Assembly: GCA_022601395.1 (NCBI GenBank)
Contig: JAJACS010000008.1
Location: 1-64,000 of the forward strand
Length of the DNA: 64,000 nucleotides
Source: Chlamydiia bacterium
GTDB lineage: Bacteria; Chlamydiota; Chlamydiia; Chlamydiales; GCA-2402025
Direction: 5' to 3'
The position numbers were made by a program, and so were the translations under genes. Below are positions 26,076 to 33,596 of this stretch, one piece after another (positions within the stretch are counted from its first letter, which is position 1; each line of letters starts with the position of its first letter). The notes beneath the pieces were generated by a model. The model did no database searches and was not told the origin of the DNA. It saw nothing but the letters and a program-made list of their open reading frames with translations.

Positions 26076-26237
26076 ATGTCAAGACATCCTAGTTATGGTA
26101 AGTCCAGTAAGGGCGGAAAGAAACGTAATGTTCTAAAGCGATTTGAGCGCATCGATGCTCTTAGAAAGCTTGGTAAATGGGACGATGAGAAAGACAAAAA
26201 AGTCACGAATCTCCCTAAAACACTAGTATCTAAGTAG
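26076..26237 (+). CDS. Chlamydiae/Verrucomicrobia small basic protein
   Basis: 53 residues, beginning MSRHPSYGKSSKGGKKRNVL. The pattern MSxHPS, then GKKRNVLKRFERIDALRK, a GKW, and a late NLPKT matches a small basic protein family shared by Chlamydiae and Verrucomicrobia that I recall as TIGR04137. Its function is unknown; the charge and size suggest a ribosome- or nucleic-acid-associated protein. AAGGAAAAG precedes the ATG. It is 18 bases after the other small ORF and 9 bases before ybeY. Confidence 0.85.
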   Translation: MSRHPSYGKSSKGGKKRNVLKRFERIDALRKLGKWDDEKDKKVTNLPKTLVSK

Positions 26238-26246
26238 GTCCTCCCG

Positions 26247-26735
26247 GTGTTTGTTCATTTTACAAACTCCGAAGATCGCTTCGAAGTTTCACAAAAGCAA
26301 ATCGAACGTGTCGTAACAGCGACTCTTAAATTCAAGGGAGTTACATGCGACGACACTAGTATTTACTTTGTTACAGCTGAGGAAATTTCGAAGCTTCATA
26401 AAGAATACTTCAACGACCCTACACCAACAGATTGCATCACCTTCCCAATGGATCCTGCTGATGAAGAAACTGAGCAGAAGATCCTTGGGGAAGTATTTGT
26501 ATGCCCAGAGGTTGCCTTCGCCTACTCTCAAGAGAATGCTCTTGATTTTAACGAAGAGCTTACCCTCTATATCGTTCACGGGCTGCTTCATCTTCTTGGT
26601 TTCGATGATATTGAAGAAGAAGACCGCATCCTCATGCGAAAAGAAGAGAAAGAATGTATGGACCACCTTCTCTCTAATCGCCTCATCTTAAGCCCGGAAA
26701 TTAAAAAACCCTATATCTGCGAACTATCAGAATGA
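26247..26735 (+). CDS. ybeY: endoribonuclease YbeY
   Basis: 162 residues, with the zinc-binding HGLLHLLGFDD motif near residues 112-122, the family signature, and TDCITFPMD near 64-72. YbeY acts in 16S rRNA 3'-end maturation and ribosome quality control. The start is GTG at 26247, nine bases after the preceding gene, and no ATG upstream is in frame. Position between the small basic protein and the CBS-domain protein is as in Chlamydia (from memory). Confidence 0.94.
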   Translation: MFVHFTNSEDRFEVSQKQIERVVTATLKFKGVTCDDTSIYFVTAEEISKLHKEYFNDPTPTDCITFPMDPADEETEQKILGEVFVCPEVAFAYSQENALDFNEELTLYIVHGLLHLLGFDDIEEEDRILMRKEEKECMDHLLSNRLILSPEIKKPYICELSE

Positions 26736-26799
26736 GCTTTTTAGATTGATCTTATCTATCAAAATGCTTATCTATTGGCTATAGAGGTGTGGTGTAACC

Positions 26800-28134
26800 A
26801 TGACGTTTGAAAGCTTACTTCTTCCATTGATCTTTATCATAGGTTCTACTTGTTTTACCGCAGCCTCCAAGGCGATGAACTCCCTTGGTAAGATCCAACT
26901 CAAGAAAGAGTTCCGAAACCGGCCAAAGCTCTTCTACTTCTACTATTTCACAAGAAACCTCTTTCCAAAAGATGGCTGGAATAATCTTACTTTCTTAAAT
27001 GGCTCTACTAAGCAGATCACAAGAATCATCTATGCGACAACATTTATTTTTTACCTACTATCCTACGGGTTTTTCTCAACAGCTTTTGAAAAAGTGCAGG
27101 GCCACTACACACTAAACCCTTCCATCTTTACTCTTATTGTCGCAATTATCGTCTTTATTGGTCTCTTTTTTGATTTTTTTGGTAATCTCTTCGGCGTTTA
27201 CCATCCAAAGGCAGCTCTTAAAACCACTTACCCTATTGCTACTTTGTTTTTGGTCCTTTTTTGCCCAATTACCTTTTTGCTCTTAAAAATACAAAGATCC
27301 ATCTTAGAAAATAGCAAGCAGGCAAAAGCAACTAGATCCTCATACAGGGTAAAAGAAAAAATCTTAGAACTCGTTCTGGAGTCTGAGCTACAAAATGAGC
27401 TAGACCTGCAAGATAAAAAGCTTATTGTCTCTGTCGCTTCTTTTAGAGACCGCATAGCAAGAGAGATCATGGTTCCAAGAATCGATGTTCACTCTCTACC
27501 CTCTAATTCTACGCTCAAGGAGGCATCTGAGAGCTTCAGCAAAGAAGGGTATAGTAGAATCCCTATATACAAAGGATCTGTAGATAACATCATTGGGGTG
27601 CTCAACTACAAAGATCTACTCAATTACATCATGCAAAACAAACAAGAAGTCCTTACCGAGAACACCATCGAAGGGTTACTTAAGCCTATTGTCTATGCTC
27701 CAGAGACAAAGAAGATTTCTCACCTTCTTCAGGAGTTTAGAAGTAAACAGATCCACATAGCAATTGTAGTGGATGAATATGGTGGTACAGAAGGAATCCT
27801 CACAATCGAAGATATTTTGGAAGAGCTTGTTGGAGAAATCGCTGACGAGTATGACAATTTGCAAGATGAGCTTCTTTTTAAATCCCATCCGCAGGGCGGT
27901 TGGATCGTTGATGCTAAAATGAATATCATTGATATTGAAAAGGAACTCAGCATCCTAATTCCACAAAGCCCAGAGTACGACACACTCGGTGGTTATGTAT
28001 TCCATAGAGCTGGTGCAATACCAACAAGAGGTTGGAGAATACACCATGAAAATTTCGATTTAGAAATTATCAAATCCTCTGAACGTTCCGTTGAAAAAAT
28101 CCGCATCATCCCTGCAGAGAAACAAGAACTTTAA
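26800..28134 (+). CDS. CNNM/CBS-domain membrane protein (CorC/TlyC type)
   Basis: 444 residues. The N-terminal CNNM-like membrane domain has helices at about 5-23, 78-95, 106-130 and 145-165. It is followed by two CBS domains (about 220-345; [48 protein letters not shown]) and a C-terminal CorC_HlyC transporter-associated domain (about 360-440). Family members are linked to Mg2+ or Co2+ handling, and the older hemolysin name comes from TlyC. The transported ion is not shown by the sequence. Confidence 0.9.
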   Translation: MTFESLLLPLIFIIGSTCFTAASKAMNSLGKIQLKKEFRNRPKLFYFYYFTRNLFPKDGWNNLTFLNGSTKQITRIIYATTFIFYLLSYGFFSTAFEKVQGHYTLNPSIFTLIVAIIVFIGLFFDFFGNLFGVYHPKAALKTTYPIATLFLVLFCPITFLLLKIQRSILENSKQAKATRSSYRVKEKILELVLESELQNELDLQDKKLIVSVASFRDRIAREIMVPRIDVHSLPSNSTLKEASESFSKEGYSRIPIYKGSVDNIIGVLNYKDLLNYIMQNKQEVLTENTIEGLLKPIVYAPETKKISHLLQEFRSKQIHIAIVVDEYGGTEGILTIEDILEELVGEIADEYDNLQDELLFKSHPQGGWIVDAKMNIIDIEKELSILIPQSPEYDTLGGYVFHRAGAIPTRGWRIHHENFDLEIIKSSERSVEKIRIIPAEKQEL

Positions 28135-28214
28135 AAGTAGTAGTTTCTCTTGAAAAAGAATCACTTTTTGGTGCATGATAGATGCATTATACTTATGTAA
28201 TGGGGTTATTTACT

Positions 28215-30128
28215 ATGCGTCGATCTATTTGTTATTCGGAACCGAAAATTGCACTCGCTGGGCAGCCATCTCCCATGAGGTTCACATACTCCCCTGCAAG
28301 CAATCTTCCAAAGGGAACAAGACTTAAGTTTGATCCTTTATCAAGAGGCAGAGAAATCGATTGGGAAATCCCAAGCGCAAATGCAAAAAGTAAAACATCT
28401 GGTATTTGGTTACTTTCTCCGACTGGAACAAAGGTTCTTGGAAAGGCTGTGCAAGGCAAGAGCCTTGTATGCCCTCAGTTTGAATTCGTACTCCCTCAAG
28501 AAGTAAAAGCTGGCGAAGAGTTTTCTATCGAATTAAACGGCATTGAGAACAACGAAACAGCTCCAAAAGCACAACATCACGTACAAAGAAGACGACCTTT
28601 CTATCTTTACATCGACACAAAAGGAAAAGGAGACTACAAAGATCCTGAAATCTTCAGTATTGATGTAAGAGGGTCAAGCCTTGATAATATCCGCGTAATC
28701 GCACCTTCTATGGTAAGTAAAAACGAGCGCTTTGATATTGTCGTTCGATTTGAAGATCAGTTTGGTAACCTAACAGCGAATGCAGAAGAAGGCACTCTTA
28801 TAGAGCTTTCTTATGACCAGCTTAGAGAAAACCTAAACTGGAAGCTCTTTGTTCCTGAAACAGGATTTATCAACCTTCCAAACCTCTATTTTAACGAAAC
28901 TGGCATCTACCGTATCAAGCTTCTGAACACCATGACCAATCAAGTGTTCTACTCTTGCCCAATACAGTGTATCGACTCGCATGATAACAGAAGTATCTAC
29001 TGGGGAACTTTCCACGGTGAATCTGAAAGATTCGATGCATCGAATCAAATTGAATCTTGCCTAAGACATTTTAGAGATGACTATGCGTACCATTTCTATG
29101 GCACATCTGCTTTCGAAAATGAAAAAGAAACATCTCCTGATGTCTGGAAAAATGTTACCCTGCAAGTATCAGAGTTCAACGAAGAAGATCGTTTTGTAAC
29201 ATTCCTTGGTATGCAGTGGTTCAATGATGCGAAAGACGAAGGCCTTAGACAGCTCTTCTTCTCAAAAGATAACAAGCCTATTCTACGAAAAAAAGATGCA
29301 AAATCCAATAATCTGAGAAAAATTTACAAGTCCCATTCTCCAAAAGATTTAATAGCTATCCCATCTTTCACTATGGCAAAAGGCTTTGGCTATAACTTTG
29401 ATGAATTCACACCAGAATACGAGCCTGTTGTAGAGATCTACAACTCCTGGGGATCATCTGAGTGCCTTAAGAAAGAAGGAAACTTAAAACCAATTACTGG
29501 TGGCGGCAAAGGCGTTGAAGAGTATGCCGACGGCTCTATAAGAAAAGCTCTAAATGCGGGTCATAAATTTGGCTTTGTAGCTGGAGGACTAGACGATAGA
29601 GGTATTTTTAATGGGTTTTATAACTCTTCTCAGGTGCAGTACACACCAGGTCTTACAGCAGTGATTGCACAAACACAGTCAAGAGAGTCTCTTTTCCAAG
29701 CTTTAAGAGACCGTAAGTGTTATGCGACAACAGGTGGTAGGATGATTGTAAACCTAGAGATCGCATCTCAAGGTATCGGAAGTATCATCTCTACAAAAGC
29801 AAAACCAGGCCTTATGTATAACCGCTACATCTCTGGATCTGTTATTGGCACATGCCCAATCACAAAGATAGAGATTTTTAGAAATGGAAATCTAGCAAAA
29901 GAGTTCACTCCAAGTGAGAATTCTTTCGAATTTGAATTTGATGAGATGACACCTCTTGAAGACGACCTACTAAAACCTTCGAAGGAACATACACCTTTCA
30001 CTTATTACTACATTAGAGCTCAACAAGAAGATGGGCACGTTGCTTGGGGATCCCCTATTTGGATCGAGGTAACACCAGCATCTTCTGAAAGCAGCAATGG
30101 AAGCGCTAAGAAAACTTCGAAAAAGTAG
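28215..30128 (+). CDS. DUF3604 (PHP-like) domain protein
   Basis: 637 residues from ATG 28215 (MRRSICYSEPKIALAGQPSP). GGGG lies about 10 bases before this ATG; ATGs at 28182 and 28200 are alternatives with no better ribosome site. No signal peptide. The middle and C-terminal parts look like DUF3604, a PHP metallohydrolase relative: IYWGTFHGESERFDA near residue 262-276, IPSFTMAKGFG, VEIYNSWGSSE, and AGGLDDRG near 457-464. The PHP metal motifs are changed: HGE where HxH is expected and LDDR where a DxH pair is expected. Activity and substrate are unknown. Confidence 0.75.
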   Translation: MRRSICYSEPKIALAGQPSPMRFTYSPASNLPKGTRLKFDPLSRGREIDWEIPSANAKSKTSGIWLLSPTGTKVLGKAVQGKSLVCPQFEFVLPQEVKAGEEFSIELNGIENNETAPKAQHHVQRRRPFYLYIDTKGKGDYKDPEIFSIDVRGSSLDNIRVIAPSMVSKNERFDIVVRFEDQFGNLTANAEEGTLIELSYDQLRENLNWKLFVPETGFINLPNLYFNETGIYRIKLLNTMTNQVFYSCPIQCIDSHDNRSIYWGTFHGESERFDASNQIESCLRHFRDDYAYHFYGTSAFENEKETSPDVWKNVTLQVSEFNEEDRFVTFLGMQWFNDAKDEGLRQLFFSKDNKPILRKKDAKSNNLRKIYKSHSPKDLIAIPSFTMAKGFGYNFDEFTPEYEPVVEIYNSWGSSECLKKEGNLKPITGGGKGVEEYADGSIRKALNAGHKFGFVAGGLDDRGIFNGFYNSSQVQYTPGLTAVIAQTQSRESLFQALRDRKCYATTGGRMIVNLEIASQGIGSIISTKAKPGLMYNRYISGSVIGTCPITKIEIFRNGNLAKEFTPSENSFEFEFDEMTPLEDDLLKPSKEHTPFTYYYIRAQQEDGHVAWGSPIWIEVTPASSESSNGSAKKTSKK

Positions 30129-30133
30129 TAGCT

Positions 30134-30325
30134 ATGTCTACTTTTACACTTACAATCATTCTTGCAACAGTTGCACTCATACTATGCGCTATAGGTCTTG
30201 CTATTGGTAAAATTCTTACTGGCAAAGATAAGTTTAGCTGCAAAAGATGCGGCAAGCCCGAAGAGAAAAAAGATTGCAGTCTTTGTAAAAAGAAGTGTTC
30301 TAAGAAAAAAGAAACATTGCCGTAA
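30134..30325 (+). CDS. small membrane protein, NqrM-like
   Basis: 63 residues: one N-terminal membrane helix (residues about 5-27), then a Cys-rich tail with Cys36, Cys39, Cys48, Cys51 and Cys55. From memory, NqrM (DUF539) has an N-terminal helix and Cys spaced as C-x11-C-x-C-x3-C; here Cys36, Cys48, Cys51 and Cys55 give C-x11-C-x2-C-x3-C. NqrM is needed for iron incorporation between NqrD and NqrE of Na+-NQR, and this window also holds apbE, another Na+-NQR maturation gene. The gene follows the DUF3604 gene by 5 bases. A rubredoxin-like zinc ribbon with a membrane anchor is the alternative. Confidence 0.5.
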   Translation: MSTFTLTIILATVALILCAIGLAIGKILTGKDKFSCKRCGKPEEKKDCSLCKKKCSKKKETLP

Positions 30326-30341
30326 ACAGTTTTGGACATAA

Positions 30342-30370
30342 AAAAAGCTCTCTTAAAAAGAGAGCTTTTT
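30342..30370. terminator. bidirectional terminator between convergent genes
   Basis: A 13-base perfect stem AAAAAGCTCTCTT (30342-30354) / AAGAGAGCTTTTT (30358-30370) has a 3-base loop. A-run and T-run flanks make it usable from both strands, for the NqrM-like gene on the plus strand and for 30393-31460 on the minus strand. Confidence 0.88.
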
Positions 30371-30392
30371 AGAAATGTATAAGAAACCTGTA

Positions 30393-31460
30393 TTATAGAG
30401 TTAACACGTTCCGTCTTCTCATGTTATTTATCATTCTTTCTGCAGTAAGATCAATAGCGGCTTGACCGGTTAAAGGACCTGTTCTTCTTCTTCTTACACC
30501 TATTAGTGATGTATTTGCCATGCTAAGCTCCTTACCTTCTTCAAACCCATCTTCTGTAGATCCGGTAAATAAAGCTTCACAAGCTACAAGCACAGCATCT
30601 AAACTGTTACCTTCTTTAATCAGCATATGAGCAAAAGTAAGAGTTAGCTGCTCCTTATCAGAAGTCATCTCACTTTCCGGATAGAATTTATCTACCAAAT
30701 TGCTTTGTAGCTTAACTAAAGTAATCTTAGAAGCATCAACCGCATCACCAACCTCAGATGGTTCAGGTGTAGCAGCAAGACTGCTAGCACGCGAAGGCTG
30801 CTTCGAAGAGCTCGAAGAACTGCCATCATCTGAAGACGAATTTTCCTCAACCCTGACATGTGGAACAGCATCAGGATGTGGCAACAATCTTCTTGAAAGC
30901 ACTTGCTTAAGGGTTTCTTGTTCTTGTGAATCTAGAACCTGAGTCGGTACCGTATCACCAGTATCTTCCTTAGCAAGAACAGAACCTTTTTCAGACCCAT
31001 CAACGGGCTTCTCAATAAGATCATCTAGAGCAGCCAGAGTCTCCTTAGTAAGATCTGGAGAATCTCTAGTAGGAATTGGAGCTGCATTCACTACTTCAGA
31101 ATCAGAAGGCTGATCTTCTGGAGGTTTTGGGGCTGCGCTCACTACTTCAGAATCAGAAGGCGCTTTTTCTGAAGATACTGAACTAATTTCACTTGCATCA
31201 TCAACAACTACTCTAGGAATAACCCATTTCACTACAGGAATGTATCTAAGGACTCCAAACAAAGCTTCCGTAAAACGCTCACAAATACTTTTAGGAGACG
31301 TATCTCCAACTTCTGAAGCGGAAGATATCGAACTTGCAGAAGATACACCTTGGGGTCTATCTTCTCCTTTTTTAACAGCATGCAATGCATGCTCACTCGA
31401 CTTACTACGAGTTAGCTTAGTCTCAGGAGGCTTTGCTCCACTGTCTACTGGTAATACCAT
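30393..31460 (-). CDS. acidic/Ser-rich hypothetical protein with internal repeats
   Basis: 355 residues from ATG 31460, which has AGAGAG a few bases upstream. The frame runs 48 codons further to 31604 with hydrophobic AT-rich sequence, which I reject as a start. The protein is low-complexity: Ser, Asp, Pro and Glu-rich, with two 17-residue repeats around PSDSEVVSAAPKP and PSDSEVVNAAPIP and a Ser run. A more ordered C-terminal part (about residues 265-355) ends with the basic stretch MRRRNVLTL. A short hydrophobic patch (LFGVLRYIPVVKWVIP) lies near residue 72. Function unknown; composition fits secreted chlamydial proteins, which I infer only. Confidence 0.72.
   Translation of the reverse strand: MVLPVDSGAKPPETKLTRSKSSEHALHAVKKGEDRPQGVSSASSISSASEVGDTSPKSICERFTEALFGVLRYIPVVKWVIPRVVVDDASEISSVSSEKAPSDSEVVSAAPKPPEDQPSDSEVVNAAPIPTRDSPDLTKETLAALDDLIEKPVDGSEKGSVLAKEDTGDTVPTQVLDSQEQETLKQVLSRRLLPHPDAVPHVRVEENSSSDDGSSSSSSKQPSRASSLAATPEPSEVGDAVDASKITLVKLQSNLVDKFYPESEMTSDKEQLTLTFAHMLIKEGNSLDAVLVACEALFTGSTEDGFEEGKELSMANTSLIGVRRRRTGPLTGQAAIDLTAERMINNMRRRNVLTL
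31089..31161 (-). repeat. 22-base direct repeat inside 30393-31460
   Basis: Identical 22-base copies at 31089-31110 and 31140-31161 (period 51 bases, 17 codons) encode the repeated SDSEVV(S/N)AAP segment of the Ser/Asp-rich protein. The phase is kept, so it is an in-frame internal duplication. Confidence 0.8.
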
Positions 31461-31594
31461 AATTAACTCTCTTTTAAAAATTTGGTTTACAATATTAAAA
31501 TTGGGTAATAATAGGGTTAAGTGGATATTAAGAAAAGATAAAATAGAAAATAGATATAAATTTAGGCACTGTTTAGGAATGAATATAAAAAGAA

Positions 31595-31625
31595 AAAGCT
31601 GCATAGCGATTGGCTATGCAGCTTT
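31595..31625 (-). terminator. terminator for 31654-32559
   Basis: A 13-base perfect stem AAAGCTGCATAGC (31595-31607) / GCTATGCAGCTTT (31613-31625) with a 5-base loop lies 29 bases past the stop of the minus-strand gene. On that strand it is followed by TTCTTTTT. It could also act weakly on the plus strand. Confidence 0.85.
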
Positions 31626-31653
31626 ATATTAGACTTAGTTAAAAGTCAGAAGA

Positions 31654-32559
31654 TTAAGCAGAAACTCTACCTGTAAGAGTAGTTGCTGTTTCAAAACCAT
31701 AACGTAATGGTGGAGAAACTGATCTCTTACTTCTTCTTAGAGTAGGTTCTGTTGTTTCTTCTTGAGCAACTGGTGTTTCATCAGCAACTATATTAACAAC
31801 TGGTGTCTCTACACGAGCTTCTTCTTCTTCAACTGGTGCTGTATGAGCATCTGTTGCTTGTAGACCAGAAAGTCTAGCAGCTTCGTTTACCATTCTTGTT
31901 AGGTAACCTTTAACGCCAGATGTGAACTGTCCACCTTGGTTCATTGCAGAAGAAACTGCCTTGTAAAGAATGTTCTCTTGATCAAGTCTACGGAAGGACT
32001 TAAATCCAGATAGTGCTTCTTGTACAGGACCTGTAGAATGTTTAATGATGAATCTAGCCATTCTACCTTCTTTTGTTAGGTAGTTAGAACCAAAATCCTT
32101 AACACTTTCTAAAGCTCCTGAAAATGCATTACCAACATTCTTAATTCCTGATAGTGCAGCATTTCCTGTTCTTTTAGCAACAGAAGCAATACCAGCAGGT
32201 ACTGATTTAATCGCTGTGAAAGCTCTTATAGCTCCGTTTTTAATTGAACTTGGTCTAGCAGCATTACCAGCAGACTTAATTCCTGATAGTGCAGCATTTC
32301 CTGTTCTTTTAGCAACAGAAGCAATACCAGCAGGCACTGATTTAATCGCTGTGAAAGTTTGAGAAGCAGCACCTGAAACAGCATTCTTAATTCTTGCAAA
32401 TCTTGCTACTGGAGCTTCGTGTGCAACTGGTTGTTCAACTGGAGGAGTAACTCTTCCAGTTGCGCTATCTCTTTCTCTTAGTTGTCTTTTAACTATGTTT
32501 TGTGAAGCAGGTTGTCCCCATGTGGACAAGTTTGCTAACGCTCTATTTACTTTTGGCAT
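31654..32559 (-). CDS. repeat-containing hypothetical protein, paralogue of 33597-34508
   Basis: 301 residues. Residues 69-113 and 114-148 form a 45-residue tandem repeat (FTAIKSVPAGIASVAKRTG) that is Ala/Gly/Lys-rich and amphipathic. Residues about 165-227 form a domain shared with 33597-34508: both have G(R/K)(M/I)AR, then KSF(R/N)RL, then KAV or EAV at the same spacing. The C-terminal 70 residues are Glu/Pro/Val/Thr-rich with a basic RRSKRS. No signal peptide. TAAGGAGA precedes the ATG at 32559. The family is unknown to me; lineage-specific, possibly secreted. Confidence 0.75.
   Translation of the reverse strand: MPKVNRALANLSTWGQPASQNIVKRQLRERDSATGRVTPPVEQPVAHEAPVARFARIKNAVSGAASQTFTAIKSVPAGIASVAKRTGNAALSGIKSAGNAARPSSIKNGAIRAFTAIKSVPAGIASVAKRTGNAALSGIKNVGNAFSGALESVKDFGSNYLTKEGRMARFIIKHSTGPVQEALSGFKSFRRLDQENILYKAVSSAMNQGGQFTSGVKGYLTRMVNEAARLSGLQATDAHTAPVEEEEARVETPVVNIVADETPVAQEETTEPTLRRSKRSVSPPLRYGFETATTLTGRVSA
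32140..32357 (-). repeat. 83-base tandem-type direct repeat within 31654-32559
   Basis: Copies at 32140-32222 and 32275-32357 differ at one base (T versus C, synonymous in effect). The period of 135 bases equals 45 codons. Near-perfect identity points to a recent in-frame duplication or repeated homogenisation. Confidence 0.9.
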
Positions 32560-32817
32560 AATAAATTCGTCTCCTTAAAATATTTTATTGTTTTATTATG
32601 TTTATCTTAACAACTTTATTAGCTGTGATCGACAACTATTATAACATTATAAGATATTAATACAGTAAGCAAATAATAACATAAATTAAAGAAATTTAAT
32701 AAACCAAACTTTAATTACATATTTTAAACAGCAAAGTATATTACTTATATTAATTAGTATAATTGTCTAAATAATGTTTTGTCGAAAATGTGAAAAAGAA
32801 ATTATAGAGAAGCTACT

Positions 32818-33414
32818 TTATTTAGAATAAGCCTTCCAAAGGTCTATCCCAACCTTTTTTAATAGATCTGATAAAAGCGTGATAGGTAATCCCATAACAT
32901 TGTAATAACAACCCTCAATCTTGGAGACTATTAAGGAGCCTCTCCCCTGTATAGCATATGCCCCAGCTTTGTCTAAAGGGTCTATCAATTGGATGTAATC
33001 CTTAATCTTCTCATCTTCAATAGGATGGAACTGAACAGTGCTTAGGGTCGCCCCTGTATAGTAATCCTCTCCTTGAGAAATACATACCCCTGTATATACC
33101 TCATGCGTATTACCAGAGAGTTCCTTTAAGAAGGTAAAAGCCTCTTGTTCATCTTGAGGTTTAGGATATAGTCTTTTTTTGAAGTGAACGATCGTGTCTG
33201 CTGTAATCAAGACTTCGTTGTTAAATTGTTTTTTTAATGCTTTAGCCTTCTCTATGGAAAGCGTTTCGACATACTCTTTAGGATCGTGATTAAAGGAAAT
33301 TGTTGACTCATCAAACTGACTAGAACAAACAGTAAAAGGGATATCAAAATATTCAAAAATTTCCTTTCTTCTTGGAGATTGAGAACCTAAAACAACACAC
33401 ATAACGTTAACCAT
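32818..33414 (-). CDS. maf: Maf-like nucleotide pyrophosphatase
   Basis: 198 residues from ATG 33414. The frame begins at TTG 33426, and another ATG is at 33402. Maf proteins hydrolyse nucleoside triphosphates, including modified or non-canonical ones, and are linked to septum arrest. Motifs: VLGSQSPRRKEIF near residues 8-20, FDESTI near 36, LITADTIVHF near 70-79, and the C-terminal KAGAYAIQGRGSLIV and GCYYNVMGLP. The core family is 190-200 residues, so it is full length. It lies between two paralogous hypothetical genes and AT-rich spacers. Confidence 0.93.
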   Translation of the reverse strand: MVNVMCVVLGSQSPRRKEIFEYFDIPFTVCSSQFDESTISFNHDPKEYVETLSIEKAKALKKQFNNEVLITADTIVHFKKRLYPKPQDEQEAFTFLKELSGNTHEVYTGVCISQGEDYYTGATLSTVQFHPIEDEKIKDYIQLIDPLDKAGAYAIQGRGSLIVSKIEGCYYNVMGLPITLLSDLLKKVGIDLWKAYSK

Positions 33415-33500
33415 TTTTTTAAACAATATACCTTAAGTTTTAATCAGTATATTTAAAGTTTTAATTAGCAAAAACACTTAATTAAACATTTGTTTACTAA

Positions 33501-33529
33501 TGTAAATTAATTCGTAGTTGTATTATAAT
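33501..33529 (+). promoter_or_regulatory. possible promoter for 33597-34508
   Basis: A perfect -10 TATAAT (33524-33529) has a weak TGTAAA -35 (33501-33506) at 17 bases. The ATG at 33597 is preceded by TTTAGGAGTACACTAAC, with AGGAG as ribosome site. The whole spacer is AT-rich, so TATAAT could be chance. Confidence 0.4.
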
Positions 33530-33596
33530 ATTTAGTAATTACGATTAATAAGTTTATTAATAACAAATAAAAAATATAATTTAGGAGTACACTAAC

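Noticed and set aside
31461-31604. 48-codon hydrophobic extension of the 30393 protein as a signal sequence
   Set aside because: It is AT-rich non-coding sequence that includes part of a terminator stem; ATG 31460 has an AGAGAG ribosome site.
32560-32817. AT-rich spacer before 31654-32559 as an RNA gene or origin
   Set aside because: It holds two overlapping minus-strand TATAAT-like boxes (32638-32651) but no good -35, no tRNA-like cloverleaf and no DnaA-box cluster that I can see.
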